Source of the DNA: Metaphire vulgaris
Lineage: Eukaryota; Annelida; Clitellata; Crassiclitellata; Megascolecidae
Reading direction: 5' to 3'
DNA: 64,000 nt
NCBI GenBank assembly: GCA_018105865.1
Contig: CM030867.1
Location: 10,492,758 to 10,556,757 of the forward strand
Below the pieces are notes generated by a model, which was not told the origin of the DNA, did no database searches, and saw only the letters and a list, made by a program, of their open reading frames with translations. The position numbers and the translations under genes were made by a program. This document shows positions 38,275 through 48,788 of the stretch, one piece after another. How positions within the stretch are numbered: position 1 is the stretch's first letter; the number at the start of each line of letters is the position of its first letter.

Positions 38275-40920
38275 GTGGTGACCATTTTGCTCATCAACAC
38301 TGATATGAAATGAATGTCAGCTGTCAACGTTCATGAAGAGAAGTGACAGTGGCATATATGGATGGACACTCTTGGAAGATGGGTGCCTGGCCTGACTAAT
38401 AGGATAAAACCTGTGTGTGATCAAATGTTAGTTGACAATGGTTGTTGTTAAAAGTCATAATTGCTGGAGCCTGTGTTGTTATTTCTAAGGTGATTGTTAT
38501 ATTGTTATATAGCCTTGTGAAGATCTTACATATACTGAATTTCTTTACTGTGACATTCCTTGGCAATATTTGTCAGTTTGTCATTTTTTTAGATATTTAA
38601 AAACTGTCAGTCAAACCAAATGTGTCGTTCTGGGCGGTTCGACGATATTTTGCGCTCGTTTTAGCGCAAAATGTGCGAGTAGTGACCTTCCCGTCATTTT
38701 CGGGAGGTCCTCTGCGCTTTTCTCGGGTGGATTGGGACGGTTTTAGTCGCTTATTCGCCGCCTGTCTGGTCCGCCATCTTGTTTTGCGATTTTTCTATCA
38801 ACGCGCCTGGCAGAACTGCAGACTAGATACCCGTGCGGGAATGCTGCGACATCCGTTCTAATCGCAACCTGGAATTCCATCCAAAGTCGGATTCACCCAG
38901 ATCGACGACGGTTTACTCACGGGAGTCCGCATCTCAGAAATTCTCCGTGTGGCTCGCCTCGTGGACAGTTCTTACAACATCCGCGGAATTTACAACATCT
39001 CATCCCGTGTTTTTGTTCCTTTGACGTGCCTGGTGCGGACGGTTCTATACAGCGGAAGGCTCCTTTCTACGGGATTCGCTACCGTGGGCGTTTGGGCGGC
39101 GATTTCCGTCGTTTCCATCAGGGCTGACTTTACGCTGTCTCTGTTATCCGACGTTTGCCATCGGCATGCCAAATGCTAGTATGTCACAGCGCCTTTGACT
39201 TCGACCTTCGTCGTGCGTACGGCGCTATAGAAGTCGTCAAGAAGATAAAGATAAAGATAAATGTGATGGTGAGGTTTATTGCCGTTTGGGGGAGGGGGGT
39301 ATATTGTTGATTTACATGTTGCCTTTTTATCTTCAGGTTCCAAATGCCATCAAATCGTTATATTCAAGTCGTTCTTCTGTTCCGTCGGTCACCACAGCGA
39401 AGCCAACAGAGCTGCAGAATGTGAGACCTGAGCCAATGCAGTCAACTTCTGATGACCAAGAACTGGTAGTTATAATGGAGTTGTTTCAGAATTTAGAATA
39501 TTTTTTGAATTGTTTGACATGTTTTTGTTTGCCTATGGTCTATCATACGTGTATGATTGGAACAGGTATATATTGATACTGGTACTGGTATATATTGATA
39601 CTGGTACTGGTATATATTGATACTGGTACTGATATATATATTGATACTGGTACTGGTATATATTGATACTATATCCTTTTGTTTCTACATATGACTTGCT
39701 GCAGTAGAACCTTGTCATACCTTGTACTTGGCAGGTATGTAAAATTTAGTACGTTTTATCCGAGGTACGTTGATGTAATTGGAAAAAGAGCATTCACAAA
39801 ATTTTACGTGGAACCTTTTCTTGTTCATGACTGTTCCCGGTAACTGATTTTTCATTTACTCTCTGCAGTATTCAATCTCTTTTCGAGTTTCTTTGTGAAG
39901 GTCCATGATTTACACCCATTTGTTAGCACCGGTATCACTGTTATACTTGTTCACAGAAAACAATGTATTTGAAGTACAGCTTAGTACACCCTAGTTGGGG
40001 GTGATTAATGAAAACGGGCTGAATGTTTCAACTGCTTTGGTCAAAATGAACTTTGGTGATATTAAGGGTTTGAGTGAATAAAATAATTTCTCTTTAAGTT
40101 TTTTTTGTTGGAGCATAAAGAGGGAATTTATGTATTATTGATTGATGTGGATTATGAATTAACCCTTTTGCTGTCGGCGAATGTATGTCAGCAAGGAACT
40201 TAAGGGGTTAATGGAGTTTATTTTTATCGATTTTTGCTACTGTATGTAATTTTGGGTTTATTGTGTTTTTTTGTTTGAAAGTGGTTGAAGGGCGTTCTGA
40301 AGCTAACACATGAAATTGCTCAGCACCTGCAGAGGTTGAACTCGAGCAGACTCGACGACTCGGCGAATACGAGCTGCTCGGTTATTTCGCAGCAAAAGCC
40401 CACCGCTTCGGTCGTCCCGGTTGTCGCGAACGGCAACGAGTCGGCTTCGAGCGTCACAAGACCGGAGGATCGGGTCGAGCTTAAAGACGAAGCCATATGC
40501 GATCGGACTGGGTCGCAAACAGCAGAAGTGATACCAGATCTGCAGAGCAAAAATGGAATGACAGAAAATCAACATGACAAGCAAGCAGAGATTACCGACG
40601 AAGACAGAACGAATTCCGTCTCTGAGTTACAGTTACACGCTCCGGGTTTGGACTGTCCTTCGGAAGCCTCTCGGGCGGATTCAAATCCAGAACCTCTCCT
40701 CGTCAAGGACTTTACCTCCGCGTCCATCTTGTCCACTTCAAATAACAAAGAGAATTCCGATCTGTTTCCTGGTAAAATATTATTATTAACCTATTAACCC
40801 CTTAACTGGGTATTTAACTGTAACTCAATGTAAAGTGGTCATATATATATATATACGACGCACCCAGGCAAGAGGTTAAAGAATAAATTCAGAACATTGG
40901 CCCTGTGAATTACCCTCTTC

Positions 40921-40985
<65 letters not shown>

Positions 40986-41653
40986 AGACAATTATGTAGT
41001 GCAAATAAGCATGGCAAAAATGGCCAGAGACAAGAACACTTTACAACACTACGTATAACCGATGGTGAATAAGTGAGTCTTAAGATTACTTAGGAAAAGT
41101 CCTAGAGAGTCGTATTGTAACGCGTAGTCCGGTGTTGTTACGTTCGGCTGTGTATAAATGGTTATTTTGTGAATATGATTTTGTGGACTATTTGACCATT
41201 TCTGTTTTTTTTTTAAACGTGGAGATCGAAAAGCCATTGTTTGTTATCTTGCTTTATTTGTGCTGTTGTCTTTTGTAAGGATGCAAGGACATGAGTGCCA
41301 GAGCTGTTCTTTGTTCGTTGCCTGCGACCTCATCAAAATTCTGTGCTGTTCCTCTGGTATATCGTACGCTTATGATTGGAACTGGTATATATTGACACTA
41401 TATCCTTTTATTTATGCATATGACTTGCTGCAATAGAACTTTGTCATAACATACTTAGCGGGTCAGTAAAATTTAGTACGTTATATCCAAGGTACGTTAT
41501 ATCCAAGGTACGTTATATCCAAGGTACGTTATATCCTAGGTATGTTATATCCAATACGGTAGCACCCCACATGGAACCATACATTGTGGTCTGTTGTGGT
41601 TGCAGTGGTTCTCACACAGGACAGTCCCTACTGAACCATTTTAAACCTTGTTA

Positions 41654-41712
<59 letters not shown>

Positions 41713-41728
41713 GTTGTTGTTGTTATTA

Positions 41729-41790
<62 letters not shown>

Positions 41791-44663
41791 GTGACTGAGT
41801 ATATGTAAATATCCATAGATGCTGGTTAGTGCCATTTAAGTGAAGTGAACAGTTGACACTTAAGGCAACCTTGTTATAATGCATTCAATGCAAAGTGAGA
41901 TTTTTTGCTTGGGTAGCATAATGGAACAGCAGGCTATGGATTTTTCTGTTAAAATTGCCAAAAACTTCATAAAATGTCATAATTTTGAATGCATTTTGGC
42001 TGCATAAAGGTTTCTCTGGGGTTTTAGTTTTTCATGTGAGACTGGATGAAAACCAGGTAAAACATCTGAGGGAAAAGTGGGAGGAAATGGGAATTGTGGA
42101 AAGAAAAGTGGTATTGTCACAAAAATTCCTTTAATTACACCCTGCAAAGCCTTGATCCTCTTTAAGCTGTTTAACCCTTTCACCTAGTGAGGCCAATGTT
42201 TTGGTTTCTTAGCCTTTTGGTTATATGGATCGCTTTGGTCAAAGTGTTAAGCATATCTCAGCCTTCAAGACTCACTGATGTGTTTATGTATTAATAGATA
42301 TCATTATATCAATATCAATATATCAATAGATATTGATAATGCATTTGGGTTTTGGGCCTAATTTAAATTTTCCGGCATTTGTAAACAGTTTTTGCAAAAC
42401 TAGATTTTTACAGTGGCACCATCGCTCACTCTTTGAGTCTTTCCTCTACTGATCGATAGTCTTTGGGTCTTGGTTCTTTTTGTGTAGGAGAAGACATGGA
42501 TTTGTGCCTCGCAAAGTTCAGCCATTGCAACTACGTTTCACCAAAGCATGCGTGCATCTTCTTCGACGAGGTAACCTTCTACTTGTTTGCACGCGAGAAA
42601 ATCTTGGTTATTGATTTAGTACACTTATTGACGGTGTTTTTAAGGATCAGGACGAAATTGCCAATTGGTTTCTCTCTGATTAATTTACTCGAATTCCAAA
42701 TCATGTGACACGATTGGATTTAACCCCTTAACCGTGTATTTAACTGTAACTCAATGTAAATTGGACGGATATATCCGGGATCCCCAGTTAAGGGGTTAAT
42801 ATGATTTTGTTGTTCATCTGGAGGTTTTTGCATCAATTAATTTGGGACTATGTAAAGAATATCGTTCTTTTTGCCACGCTGTCTTAAGCTGTCTCCGATC
42901 TGAAGATTTTTATGCATTGTTGATCTTCCTCCAGGTGTTGTGATCTCCTGCTTTTCTCATTACCTGTTCTTTAGTGAGTCCTGTCCATTCTTTCATGTTG
43001 TCGTCCCACTTTTTTCTTTGGTCGGCCTCTTTTTCGTGACCCCGGCATCATACCTTGTATTATTTCTTTCTCTAGTGTCTCCTGTTTTGTTTGTACTGTG
43101 TGTCCCCAGTATTACCATCTACTGTTTTTGAACTTGATAGATTGTCTTCAGAACAGTCATGCTTGTATAATGTCACTCTTTGTAGTGTCACATCATTTGT
43201 GCTTCTATTCACAGAAATTATTTGATATTATTTAAATGTCAGCTTTGCAAAATGTCACTCGCTTGACAGTGTTTTTTTAATGTGACTTCGGATCGATTTA
43301 ACTTCAACTAAATCAATTATGTCATCAAGAGAAGAGGAGTTAAATGGTGTGGCCTTATGTTGAGTATGGATGACAATAGAAGCCACAAAAGAATTATCGA
43401 GTACAAACCTGAAGGGAAAATAGCAGTGGGAGATGTAAAAGGAGCTGTATAAATTGCCTTGGCAGGAAGGAAAACCATTGGAAGACAGAAGGAAGACAGG
43501 GATGACCAGAGACCAAGTACAATTGAATGGTGATGACAACTTGAAATTTTGTTATAGTATTTCTCAGGTAAAGTTTTCAGTTCTTGCTGTTTTTTCTTAT
43601 GTGGTGTATTTATCGTGTTTTTTGTGTGTGTAATTTTTAAGCTAAGCGGCCAATATGAGCTCCTAAACTACAGCGAGCACGGAACGACTGTAGACAACGT
43701 GCTGTACTCGTGCGATTTTTCTGCCAAGACACCTGTTAAGCCACTCCCTTCGAAGACAGGTGGCGGTTCTCGGAAGCATCTACCGCTGGCAAAGCACGTC
43801 GACCAGATGTCATCTTCGGAGGACAAGGGCACAGTCAAGGCTCATGCATACAAGGTGTCTTTATGTCGTATCAATTGTTGAGGTTTTGAAGGTGAAGCAG
43901 AGAATTATGAGTTAGAATTACAGGATTTAGACTGTTGGTTGATTTTTTAAAAAAACCAGTGAGACTTGTGCTACTTCCGCTCGTTTTCAAACTCCAGGGG
44001 GGGGTCAGGCATGTAAAAGTCTTAATTTTCACTCCCCCCCCCCCCCAATCTCTATTGGGTGTCGTATTGAAACAGTGGTTGATAAAATCCTTGCCAAATT
44101 CAACATACGAAGTGAGTTTTTCCTTCTTTGGTCACATAATATACGTCATGCTGTCTTGTAACTGAGTCGGCTGACCTGACATAGTTCGCGAATGTTGTTA
44201 CTGTCTTAGGGCTCATCCATATAGTTCATACGCAAATAAAGACATATTTTCAACCTCCAGTTTGCACACCGTACACACGCAAAATCTTCTAAATCCACCC
44301 CCTCTCCTCTCAGTGCGTACGTACTATATGGACGGACCCTTAATGCTAAATATTATGATGTGTTAAAAGCTTGGTTGATGCTGTTTTTTTTTGTGTACGC
44401 ACTATATGGACGAGCCCTATATGGTCCGGTTTCGGCCGTAATTGTCGTTTCAGTTATTGAGGCCATGCCGATGCAAATCGGACTGCATCAGTCTGGTTCG
44501 AGAGAACAGTGCCGGGTGGGAAGGATCGGCCATCCTGAACCACAGCAGCTATATCAAAATCGGTTGCATGGAATTTGTCTTCAGCATAGTCGACCAGTCT
44601 CCAACGTGCGGCGGCTTTGCCTCGCGCGCGGCGTTCAGCGACCAAGGTGTCGCCGATGTTTAG
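31458..44663 (+). CDS. PHF12: PHD finger protein 12 (Pf1), complete coding region
   Basis: Chromatin-associated scaffold that, in vertebrates, binds Sin3/HDAC corepressor and MRG15. Thirteen coding exons: 31458-31505, 32520-32704, 33745-33829, 34722-34989, 35551-35689, 36492-36624, 37456-37626, 39337-39465, 40282-40771, 41280-41384, 42488-42570, 43642-43854, 44454-44663. The joined frame is 752 residues (human protein is about 1,000, longer mainly in the middle). Signature stretches: N-terminal [15 protein letters not shown]1 (about residues 50-100), second atypical [18 protein letters not shown] (about 235-285), Ser-rich region, then FHA-like C-terminus with [47 protein letters not shown] and [13 protein letters not shown]. 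Start chosen by homology; A at -3. Confidence 0.95.
32175..32462 (+). mobile_element. tRNA-derived SINE, full-length copy
   Basis: Head TTAGCTGATTGGTAACAACG, degraded B box GCGGGTTAAATTCCC, body ending AACGCTCGGACACGAGTACG. Closest sister is 58322-58605. Confidence 0.8.
32520..32704 (+). CDS. PHF12: PHF12 exon 2: first half of PHD1
   Basis: [15 protein letters not shown], a basic run [12 protein letters not shown], then [20 protein letters not shown] with the first Cys pairs and the zinc-binding His of PAAFHLQC. Phase 2 donor CA/GTGAGT. Confidence 0.95.
32753..32897. mobile_element. hAT-like miniature element, CATGGGCGTCCG ends
   Basis: Ends CATGGGCGTCCG / CGGACGCCCATG, perfect 8-bp duplication TCTCTACT (32745-32752, 32898-32905). 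Confidence 0.85.
33067..33190. mobile_element. Inverted-repeat element, GGGTCCATCCAT family
   Basis: Ends GGGTCCATCCATGTACTACG / ACTATATGGATGAACCC. Further copies at 44209-44340, 52909-53028 and 56109-56233. Family not assigned. Confidence 0.7.
33235..33300. repeat. (TTA)n array
   Basis: Perfect TTA run; similar runs at 3867-3961, 5079-5141, 40920-40981 and 41656-41790. Confidence 0.95.
33745..33829 (+). CDS. PHF12: PHF12 exon 3: second half of PHD1
   Basis: [20 protein letters not shown] completes the finger with Trp and the last Cys pair. Donor AAT/GTAAGT, phase 0. Confidence 0.95.
33850..34075. mobile_element. hAT-like element, CAGTGTTTTATCCAGG ends
   Basis: Ends CAGTGTTTTATCCAGG / CCTGGATAAAACACTG; flanks CTTCCCGG / TTTCCTGG (6 of 8). 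It lies 20 bases after the PHF12 PHD1 exon. Confidence 0.7.
34402..34582. mobile_element. TTCGTTATAA-type inverted-repeat element
   Basis: Ends CTACAGTAGCACTTTGTTAT / ATAACGAGGTTCTACCGTAC; same family as 1384-1590 and the outer element at 11880-12560. Confidence 0.7.
34722..34989 (+). CDS. PHF12: PHF12 exon 4: Ser-rich linker and conserved helix
   Basis: Ser/Thr-rich start followed by [20 protein letters not shown], corresponding to the vertebrate [20 protein letters not shown] segment. The acceptor is TAGCAG, so splicing three bases earlier (34719) would add one Gln. Confidence 0.9.
35551..35689 (+). CDS. PHF12: PHF12 exon 5: start of second PHD
   Basis: Ser/Arg/Gly-rich [19 protein letters not shown], then [15 protein letters not shown] with the first zinc-binding Cys pair. 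Arg codon split CG/A. Confidence 0.93.
35840..36105 (+). mobile_element. LINE ORF2 C-terminal relic
   Basis: Broken frame reads YGCESWTMK, then [20 protein letters not shown] and [17 protein letters not shown], the typical region after the reverse transcriptase domain of RTE/CR1-type non-LTR retrotransposons. Contains a stop and a frameshift; inactive. Confidence 0.8.
36261..36386 (+). mobile_element. hAT-like miniature element, CAGGGCGCGATTTG ends
   Basis: Second, shorter copy of the family at 5208-5364, 105 bases before the PHF12 second-PHD exon. Confidence 0.7.
36492..36624 (+). CDS. PHF12: PHF12 exon 6: second PHD
   Basis: [44 protein letters not shown]. Nearly identical to vertebrate PHF12 over this finger. 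Donor TTG/GTAAGA. Confidence 0.96.
36675..36869. repeat. (GAT)n array after the PHF12 PHD2 exon
   Basis: About 195 bp of GAT units with TAT/TGT interruptions, 50 bases after the donor. Confidence 0.97.
37456..37626 (+). CDS. PHF12: PHF12 exon 7: post-PHD conserved region
   Basis: Fifty-seven codons, phase 0. [20 protein letters not shown] then KKIHRTNPP matches the vertebrate FDRFQD...VKVDFLNRIHKKHPP segment. Donor ACG/GTCTGT is weak (GTCTGT). Confidence 0.9.
38025..38275 (+). mobile_element. CR1/L2-type LINE 3' end with (AAT)n tail
   Basis: Frame [20 protein letters not shown] followed by [15 protein letters not shown] and stop matches the terminal PxLWNSLPxxI...FKxxLKTHLF motif of CR1/L2 ORF2. 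Ends GCACTATATAAATTGCC and an AAT microsatellite tail. Confidence 0.85.
38620..39190. other. CpG-rich intronic island with YY1-type site
   Basis: Within PHF12 intron 7. CpG-rich, with CCGCCATCTTG (YY1 consensus on the minus strand) at about 38770. No frame resembles PHF12. It ends near GGCGCTATAGAAG and (GATAAA)n, which could mean a LINE/SINE tail instead of a promoter. Confidence 0.4.
39337..39465 (+). CDS. PHF12: PHF12 exon 8
   Basis: [18 protein letters not shown] matches vertebrate VPDAIKSQYQFPPP. Donor CTG/GTAGTT. The frame continues open past this donor for another 33 codons into a second donor at 39566 (see findings). Confidence 0.88.
39515..39780 (+). repeat. Diverged duplicate of PHF12 exon 10 end plus its intron
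   Basis: GTGTATGATTGGAACAGGTA aligns with CTTATGATTGGAACTGGTA of exon 10. Similarity continues into the introns (TATATCCTTTT, CATATGACTTGCTGC, GTAAAATTTAGTACGTT). This copy also has a TATATTGATACTGGTACTGG minisatellite. Confidence 0.8.
40282..40771 (+). CDS. PHF12: PHF12 exon 9: large Ser/Glu-rich exon
   Basis: Starts [20 protein letters not shown], matching the vertebrate EWLCSVVALQCSILKHL helix. Then about 140 residues of low-complexity acidic/Ser sequence with no recognisable fold. Phase 1 donor G/GTAAAA. Confidence 0.88.
41280..41384 (+). CDS. PHF12: PHF12 exon 10: start of FHA-like domain
   Basis: [14 protein letters not shown]...[14 protein letters not shown] corresponds to vertebrate ARAVFYPLLG...MCYRTLYIGTG. 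Begins with two bases and ends with one, fitting both neighbours. Confidence 0.9.
42488..42570 (+). CDS. PHF12: PHF12 exon 11: FHA-like core
   Basis: [27 protein letters not shown]. The SPKHA stretch is the FHA-type Ser-x-x-His phosphopeptide-contact motif. Donor GAG/GTAACC. Confidence 0.95.
42720..42799. mobile_element. TTAA-flanked palindromic mini-element, 80 bp
   Basis: Ends TTAACCCCTTAACC / CCCAGTTAAGGGGTTAA, centre GGATATATCC. TTAA ends and CCC/GGG starts recall piggyBac-type elements; assignment tentative. Confidence 0.8.
42910..43085 (-). mobile_element. LINE ORF2 C-terminal relic, inverted
   Basis: Minus strand reads [25 protein letters not shown], then after one frameshift [30 protein letters not shown] and stop. 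The GRPKxxWxDNIKEWTG pattern is typical of RTE/CR1-type retrotransposon tails. Confidence 0.85.
43295..43545 (+). mobile_element. LINE ORF2 C-terminal relic
   Basis: Broken frame [31 protein letters not shown] matches the RLRWYGHVLRMDD...KKVLEYxPEGKR segment. Opposite strand to the relic at 42910-43085, so a separate insertion. Confidence 0.75.
43642..43854 (+). CDS. PHF12: PHF12 exon 12: FHA-like core
   Basis: [35 protein letters not shown], then a Gly/Ser/Lys-rich loop. [15 protein letters not shown] is almost identical to the vertebrate protein. Acceptor TTTTTAAG, donor AAG/GTGTCT. Confidence 0.95.
44454..44663 (+). CDS. PHF12: PHF12 terminal exon
   Basis: [46 protein letters not shown], then a divergent tail ending GVADV and TAG. 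Equivalent to vertebrate [26 protein letters not shown]. Confidence 0.95.
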   Translation, partial: LLRPCRCKSDCISLVRENSAGWEGSAILNHSSYIKIGCMEFVFSIVDQSPTCGGFASRAAFSDQGVADV

Positions 44664-46119
44664 CCGGCCAGGGATTTGCTCAACATTTGACGGTCGACCG
44701 TAGTAGCTTCTTCTGTGACTCGATTGGAGTTGAAAGTTGAACAGCGTGTCTCGAAACTTTGTCGTGTTCGAAATCGTGAGCCAGTAGTTTGTGTCTGCCT
44801 CTGTACCGCGATTATTCCGAATGATTTCGTCTCGAGCGTTCTTCTAAACTTGAACTGACTTCGGCTGCTGAGTTGAACAACGGTACATGTTCTGAGATGG
44901 TCGTTGCAGATGCCTGCATTTCTTTTCATTTTCCGTCAACTTGAATTTTGTACTTGCTCAAGGTTCTTCTGTATTATTGCTGGCTGCAGTGTATATGCAG
45001 AAAAACTTAAGGGTACATTGTGTGATCTTGACTTCAGAAGACAATGACTAGTTGTGTCAAAATATATTTACCCGTGTTTTGGAAATAGTTTGATTCAGTT
45101 CTCAATATTAATCAAACCCTGTTCTTCCACAAGTGAATTTAGAATAAAACAAGTTGCCATAATATGGAGAAATTTGTCGATAAAATTCAACCGAAAACCT
45201 TAACTGTAGTTGAAGTTTGTTCCTTTCCCACCGACTATGGACCCTGCCCAAGTGTATAATGTATAGTGGTGTAGCTATGGTTACAGAACAGTGGAGCATC
45301 GTCACTTGTACAGGCGAAGTTTAATCCAGTTGGGTGACTTGGGGTAGTGTCAGCAGCTTTCCTAGCAAAAATCCTAACATCCAATGTTACCAATCCAGAG
45401 CTGTAATTTTTCAGATTTTATGATGACTTCAGCAGTCATATTGCTTAAATTAACATTTCTTATTGGTTTTGAATGAATCCTGACCTGCATAGGAAGGGCT
45501 GGACCCCTGTGCCTACCGTGGCCATGATAATGCTCTCTGAATAATTATTATGACTATCCAGTGCTGGAAAATGTAATTTTAAGAAACCTTAGGCAAAATT
45601 TAGGTTCTTAGGATTTTTGGTTTTAACCTCTTATCTGGGGATCCCGGATATATCCGTCCATTTTACATTGAGTTACAGTTAAATACACGGTTAAGGGGTT
45701 AAGTCTAAAATTGAAAAACTCATCTTTAACGTATGAAACATTTTTACTCTGCAGACAGCAGAACACGTGACAAAAATACTGTATAAGGAAGGGTTTATAA
45801 AAACCTGGAGTTTTCCCAGTTCTAAGTAAGTAATTAAAATATTGTGGATTTATATAGAGCTATTGTACCCCAGTGGTTGCTTATTTTTAAGTGCTTAGTC
45901 TTTCTTAAAATAGCTACTGTATAAGAAATAGCTATAAGTAGGAGGAGTAGTAGAAACTAAATCAAGGATGCAGGTCAGAGTTAACCATCTGCATTCTTTT
46001 TGAAACTTCATTATTGAACTCTTTTTATATTATTGACAATTACTTGTAATTTCTGTAAAATCCTAATATAAATAGGTTTACATATCTACCGTATAAAGGG
46101 TGGTGTGGCTTTAAAGGGG
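44664..46119. other. PHF12 3' flank
   Basis: Possible polyadenylation signal AATAAA at about 45143. Otherwise unique-looking AT-rich sequence plus the TTAA element at 45623. No exon recognised. Confidence 0.4.
45623..45702. mobile_element. TTAA-flanked palindromic mini-element, 80 bp
   Basis: Copy in the PHF12-XPOT intergenic region, inverted relative to 42720-42799. Confidence 0.8.
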
Positions 46120-46440
46120 TTTGACTGTAGGCGACGGAGACGAGTGAATCTCGTGGGAATTGCGTGAGGTTTGCAGAAACGTGGACTGCAAAGTCTCTCA
46201 TAAGGTCTCTCATTACAACTACGGAGTTCTGCGATCGATTAGAACGTTTTACACGGAGATTTCAAAGGACGTACCGGTACTCCAGATCCGTTACTTTCCG
46301 GCGAGTACAGCGTAATCGGTGATCATTACGCGTGAAATTAAGACCTATCGACCCGTACCGTATGCGTAAAATCCGTCGATTTCATTGTGGCCTACTATGA
46401 CTGCGTTTCTTGCGCAGATCTGATGCAACTTTAGTAGGTG
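46120..46440 (+). promoter_or_regulatory. CpG-rich stretch, candidate XPOT promoter or noncoding exon
   Basis: A repeat-free, CpG-rich segment in an AT-rich flank, about 2.4 kb before the coding start. It fits a spliced 5' noncoding exon, as suggested by the acceptor at 48783. No exon boundary could be fixed. Confidence 0.3.
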
Positions 46441-46929
46441 ATTATGTAGAAAATTCCTATTTATTACGTGAGAATAGAAAATACTTATATTTTAAATATC
46501 GTTTCAGCTTCTTATGACTGTATAGTTTCTGGGAATGTCTAATATAGTACGAAGTCCATGTTGTGTCCTGAACAACACTGATGATATTTCTTCTTACAGT
46601 GATAATAATGATACTACTAAAATATTGATATCAATAATATCTGGGTTTTGAGTGATTTGGGAGGATCTCTACAGTGTGAGGACCACTGTTTCACTACATG
46701 ATGACAACGACGATGGTTTGTGCTTTGCTTTGATTTGCGTTTGGCCAGCATAATTTTTTCCTTGATGGCAAATATTTTTGTTGACGGCTAGGTATCACTA
46801 AATTAAGAAATTCCCAGAGCCTAGATTAGTTACTACACAGAGCAGTGTTGTAAAGGTTTGGAAGGGTGTGCCCCTTCTCTTTGTTCTCTTGAGTTATGGC
46901 ATGTGATTGGTGATCACTAGGCATCTCCA

Positions 46930-47255
46930 TCTTACCTTTCAGAGCTACTCCATCCTCTTAGCTCTATCCCTGGTCAGCCATGTCAGTCCACAACCAATGG
47001 TCTTCTCAGTGTGTCCCAAGCACGAACCTCCATGTTCCTGAAACGAGGTTTTGAATCAGTTGGCCCTATCCTTTGGAATGCTCTTGACGCCAATATGTGT
47101 GCTTTGCAACTCCTAATTCTATGGCCCTCTTTTTGAAATGACTTAAAACTTATCTTTTTGTCAATATGCAGTAATTTGCTGTGTGAGCACTTCTGAGTGA
47201 TTCTTCAGAAGAGGCGCTATACAAATATTTTGTTACATTACATTACATTGTATCT
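46930..47255 (+). mobile_element. CR1/L2-type LINE 3' relic with ACATT tail
   Basis: Decayed frame GLLSVSQARTSMFLKRGFES, VGPILWNALD resembles the RxxFSVAAPxLWNSLP terminus; ends GGCGCTATACAAATATT then ACATT repeats. Confidence 0.75.
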
Positions 47256-47798
47256 GCACACTGTTGTTGTTATTTGTCTGGACCAAACGCAGCATTAAAA
47301 TTGCAGTAGCAGATTTGGTTGTAGACTGTGTCTTTGTTTTCATCATCTGCTACAGGATTGATGATCAGGGCTACTCATTATGATGTTGTGTGCCTCCTGA
47401 TTATAGCAGGAGGGGGTTGCCAACATGTTTGCAGCCGTATCCTGAAACCCGGGCTTTGCTGATCAGTCTTGGGGTGGTCAGTGACCACTTCCATTAGGCG
47501 ATACTTGAAACAGTGAGCCATGACTCGTGGATAACTAGGGATTGAGTACGTGGGTGAAAGCGTGTTTGGGTGAAATAATGAGAGTCACCAGACACACTGA
47601 ATCAGTTGTTCATAACTACTGTGCTAAGGCAAAAGGGGGGCCTCAATGTTCCCAACGATGTGAGTTGCTTCAGTGTTGGGCTGCATCCCGAAAATTGCTT
47701 CTGGGCCAGGTTTTCACCACTGTGCTTCCCGTCTCCCTGAATGAAGGAGACAAAATATTTAATGTCAACTGCCTCAACAAAAATTAATTAGCACTCTA

Positions 47799-48465
47799 CA
47801 GTACTGCTCAAAAATTGTGAACACACGTGAATTTTCAAACAAAACAAACTTTAAGACCTGTTAGAACATTGCAATCACAACCAAGAACACCAATGCTGTA
47901 TTTTCATTAATAATACTATTCTACGATGATGTGCTCACCATTTTTCGTGGCATTTAGAATGCTCTTGAATAAAATTGAGGCAGAATATATTGACATTTCT
48001 AGTACAGTTTGACTCGGGTAAGCTGGGGACACACGAAAATGTTGTTTTAATTTGTTTCATCACTTCTGAATTTTGTATAGCAGCCTTATGTAGCTCTAGT
48101 CCTTGCATTGTCAAATGTCAAACAGGGTTTCAATTGCATAGTATTTTTCTGGTCTATAAAACTTGAGATACAAGAAACCAGCTATCTCTAGACCCCTCGT
48201 ACTGTATCTCTCGATCGATTTTGTAGACATTTGACAGAGAATAGATTTCTGAAAGACTTGGTATAGCATCATTTCAAATGGCTCACCGTTTTTCGTGGCA
48301 TTTCGACTGCATATCTGTAGCCTTCTGTACATCAATCGTAGAATAGTATCATTAATGAACAAATACAGTATTGGTGTTCCTGGTTGTGATTGCAATGTTT
48401 TAACAAGCCTTAAACTTCGTTTTGCTTCGAAATCCACGTGTGTTCACAATTTTTTGAGAGTATTG
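47799..48465. mobile_element. Tc1/mariner-like nonautonomous element
   Basis: Ends CAGTACTGCTCAAAAATTGT / ACAATTTTTTGAGAGTATTG flanked by TA; same family as 22753-23200 but with a longer interior. No transposase frame. Confidence 0.8.
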
Positions 48466-48644
48466 TAACTTGGAATTGTAAGCTCATTACTAAATATTTT
48501 ATACATATTTTTCATAGGATTTTCTGAATTTATGGGCAAGTGATAGATACTAAGTATAATGCAAATGCTATCTTTCTATTTGCAGAACTTATTAATAGCA
48601 TGACAGATGCATTTTTCACTTCAGTCTTTCTGCATATTGAATTT

Positions 48645-48725
48645 CAGTTTGTGTTGGTTTTGCCTATGTATAGTCAATTTGTACAGTTTGTGTTGGTTTT
48701 GCCTATGTATAGTCAATTTGTACAG
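48645..48725. repeat. 39-bp direct tandem duplication
   Basis: Unit starting CAGTTTGTGTTGGTTTTGCC occurs twice, identical, just upstream of the XPOT start exon. Confidence 0.95.
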
Positions 48726-48788
48726 TTGAAGTAGCACTGGTTTGGTTTGAAATGTGTTTGTTTTTTGTGTGCACCTACTGTAGTTTCA

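Noticed and set aside
38622..39179. Coding frames in the CpG-rich island
   Set aside because: Two overlapping frames of about 60-80 codons, neither conserved nor matching PHF12; composition alone explains the lack of stops.
48645..48725. Two direct repeats as a CRISPR-like array
   Set aside because: Only two adjacent identical units without spacers, in an animal genome; a simple tandem duplication.
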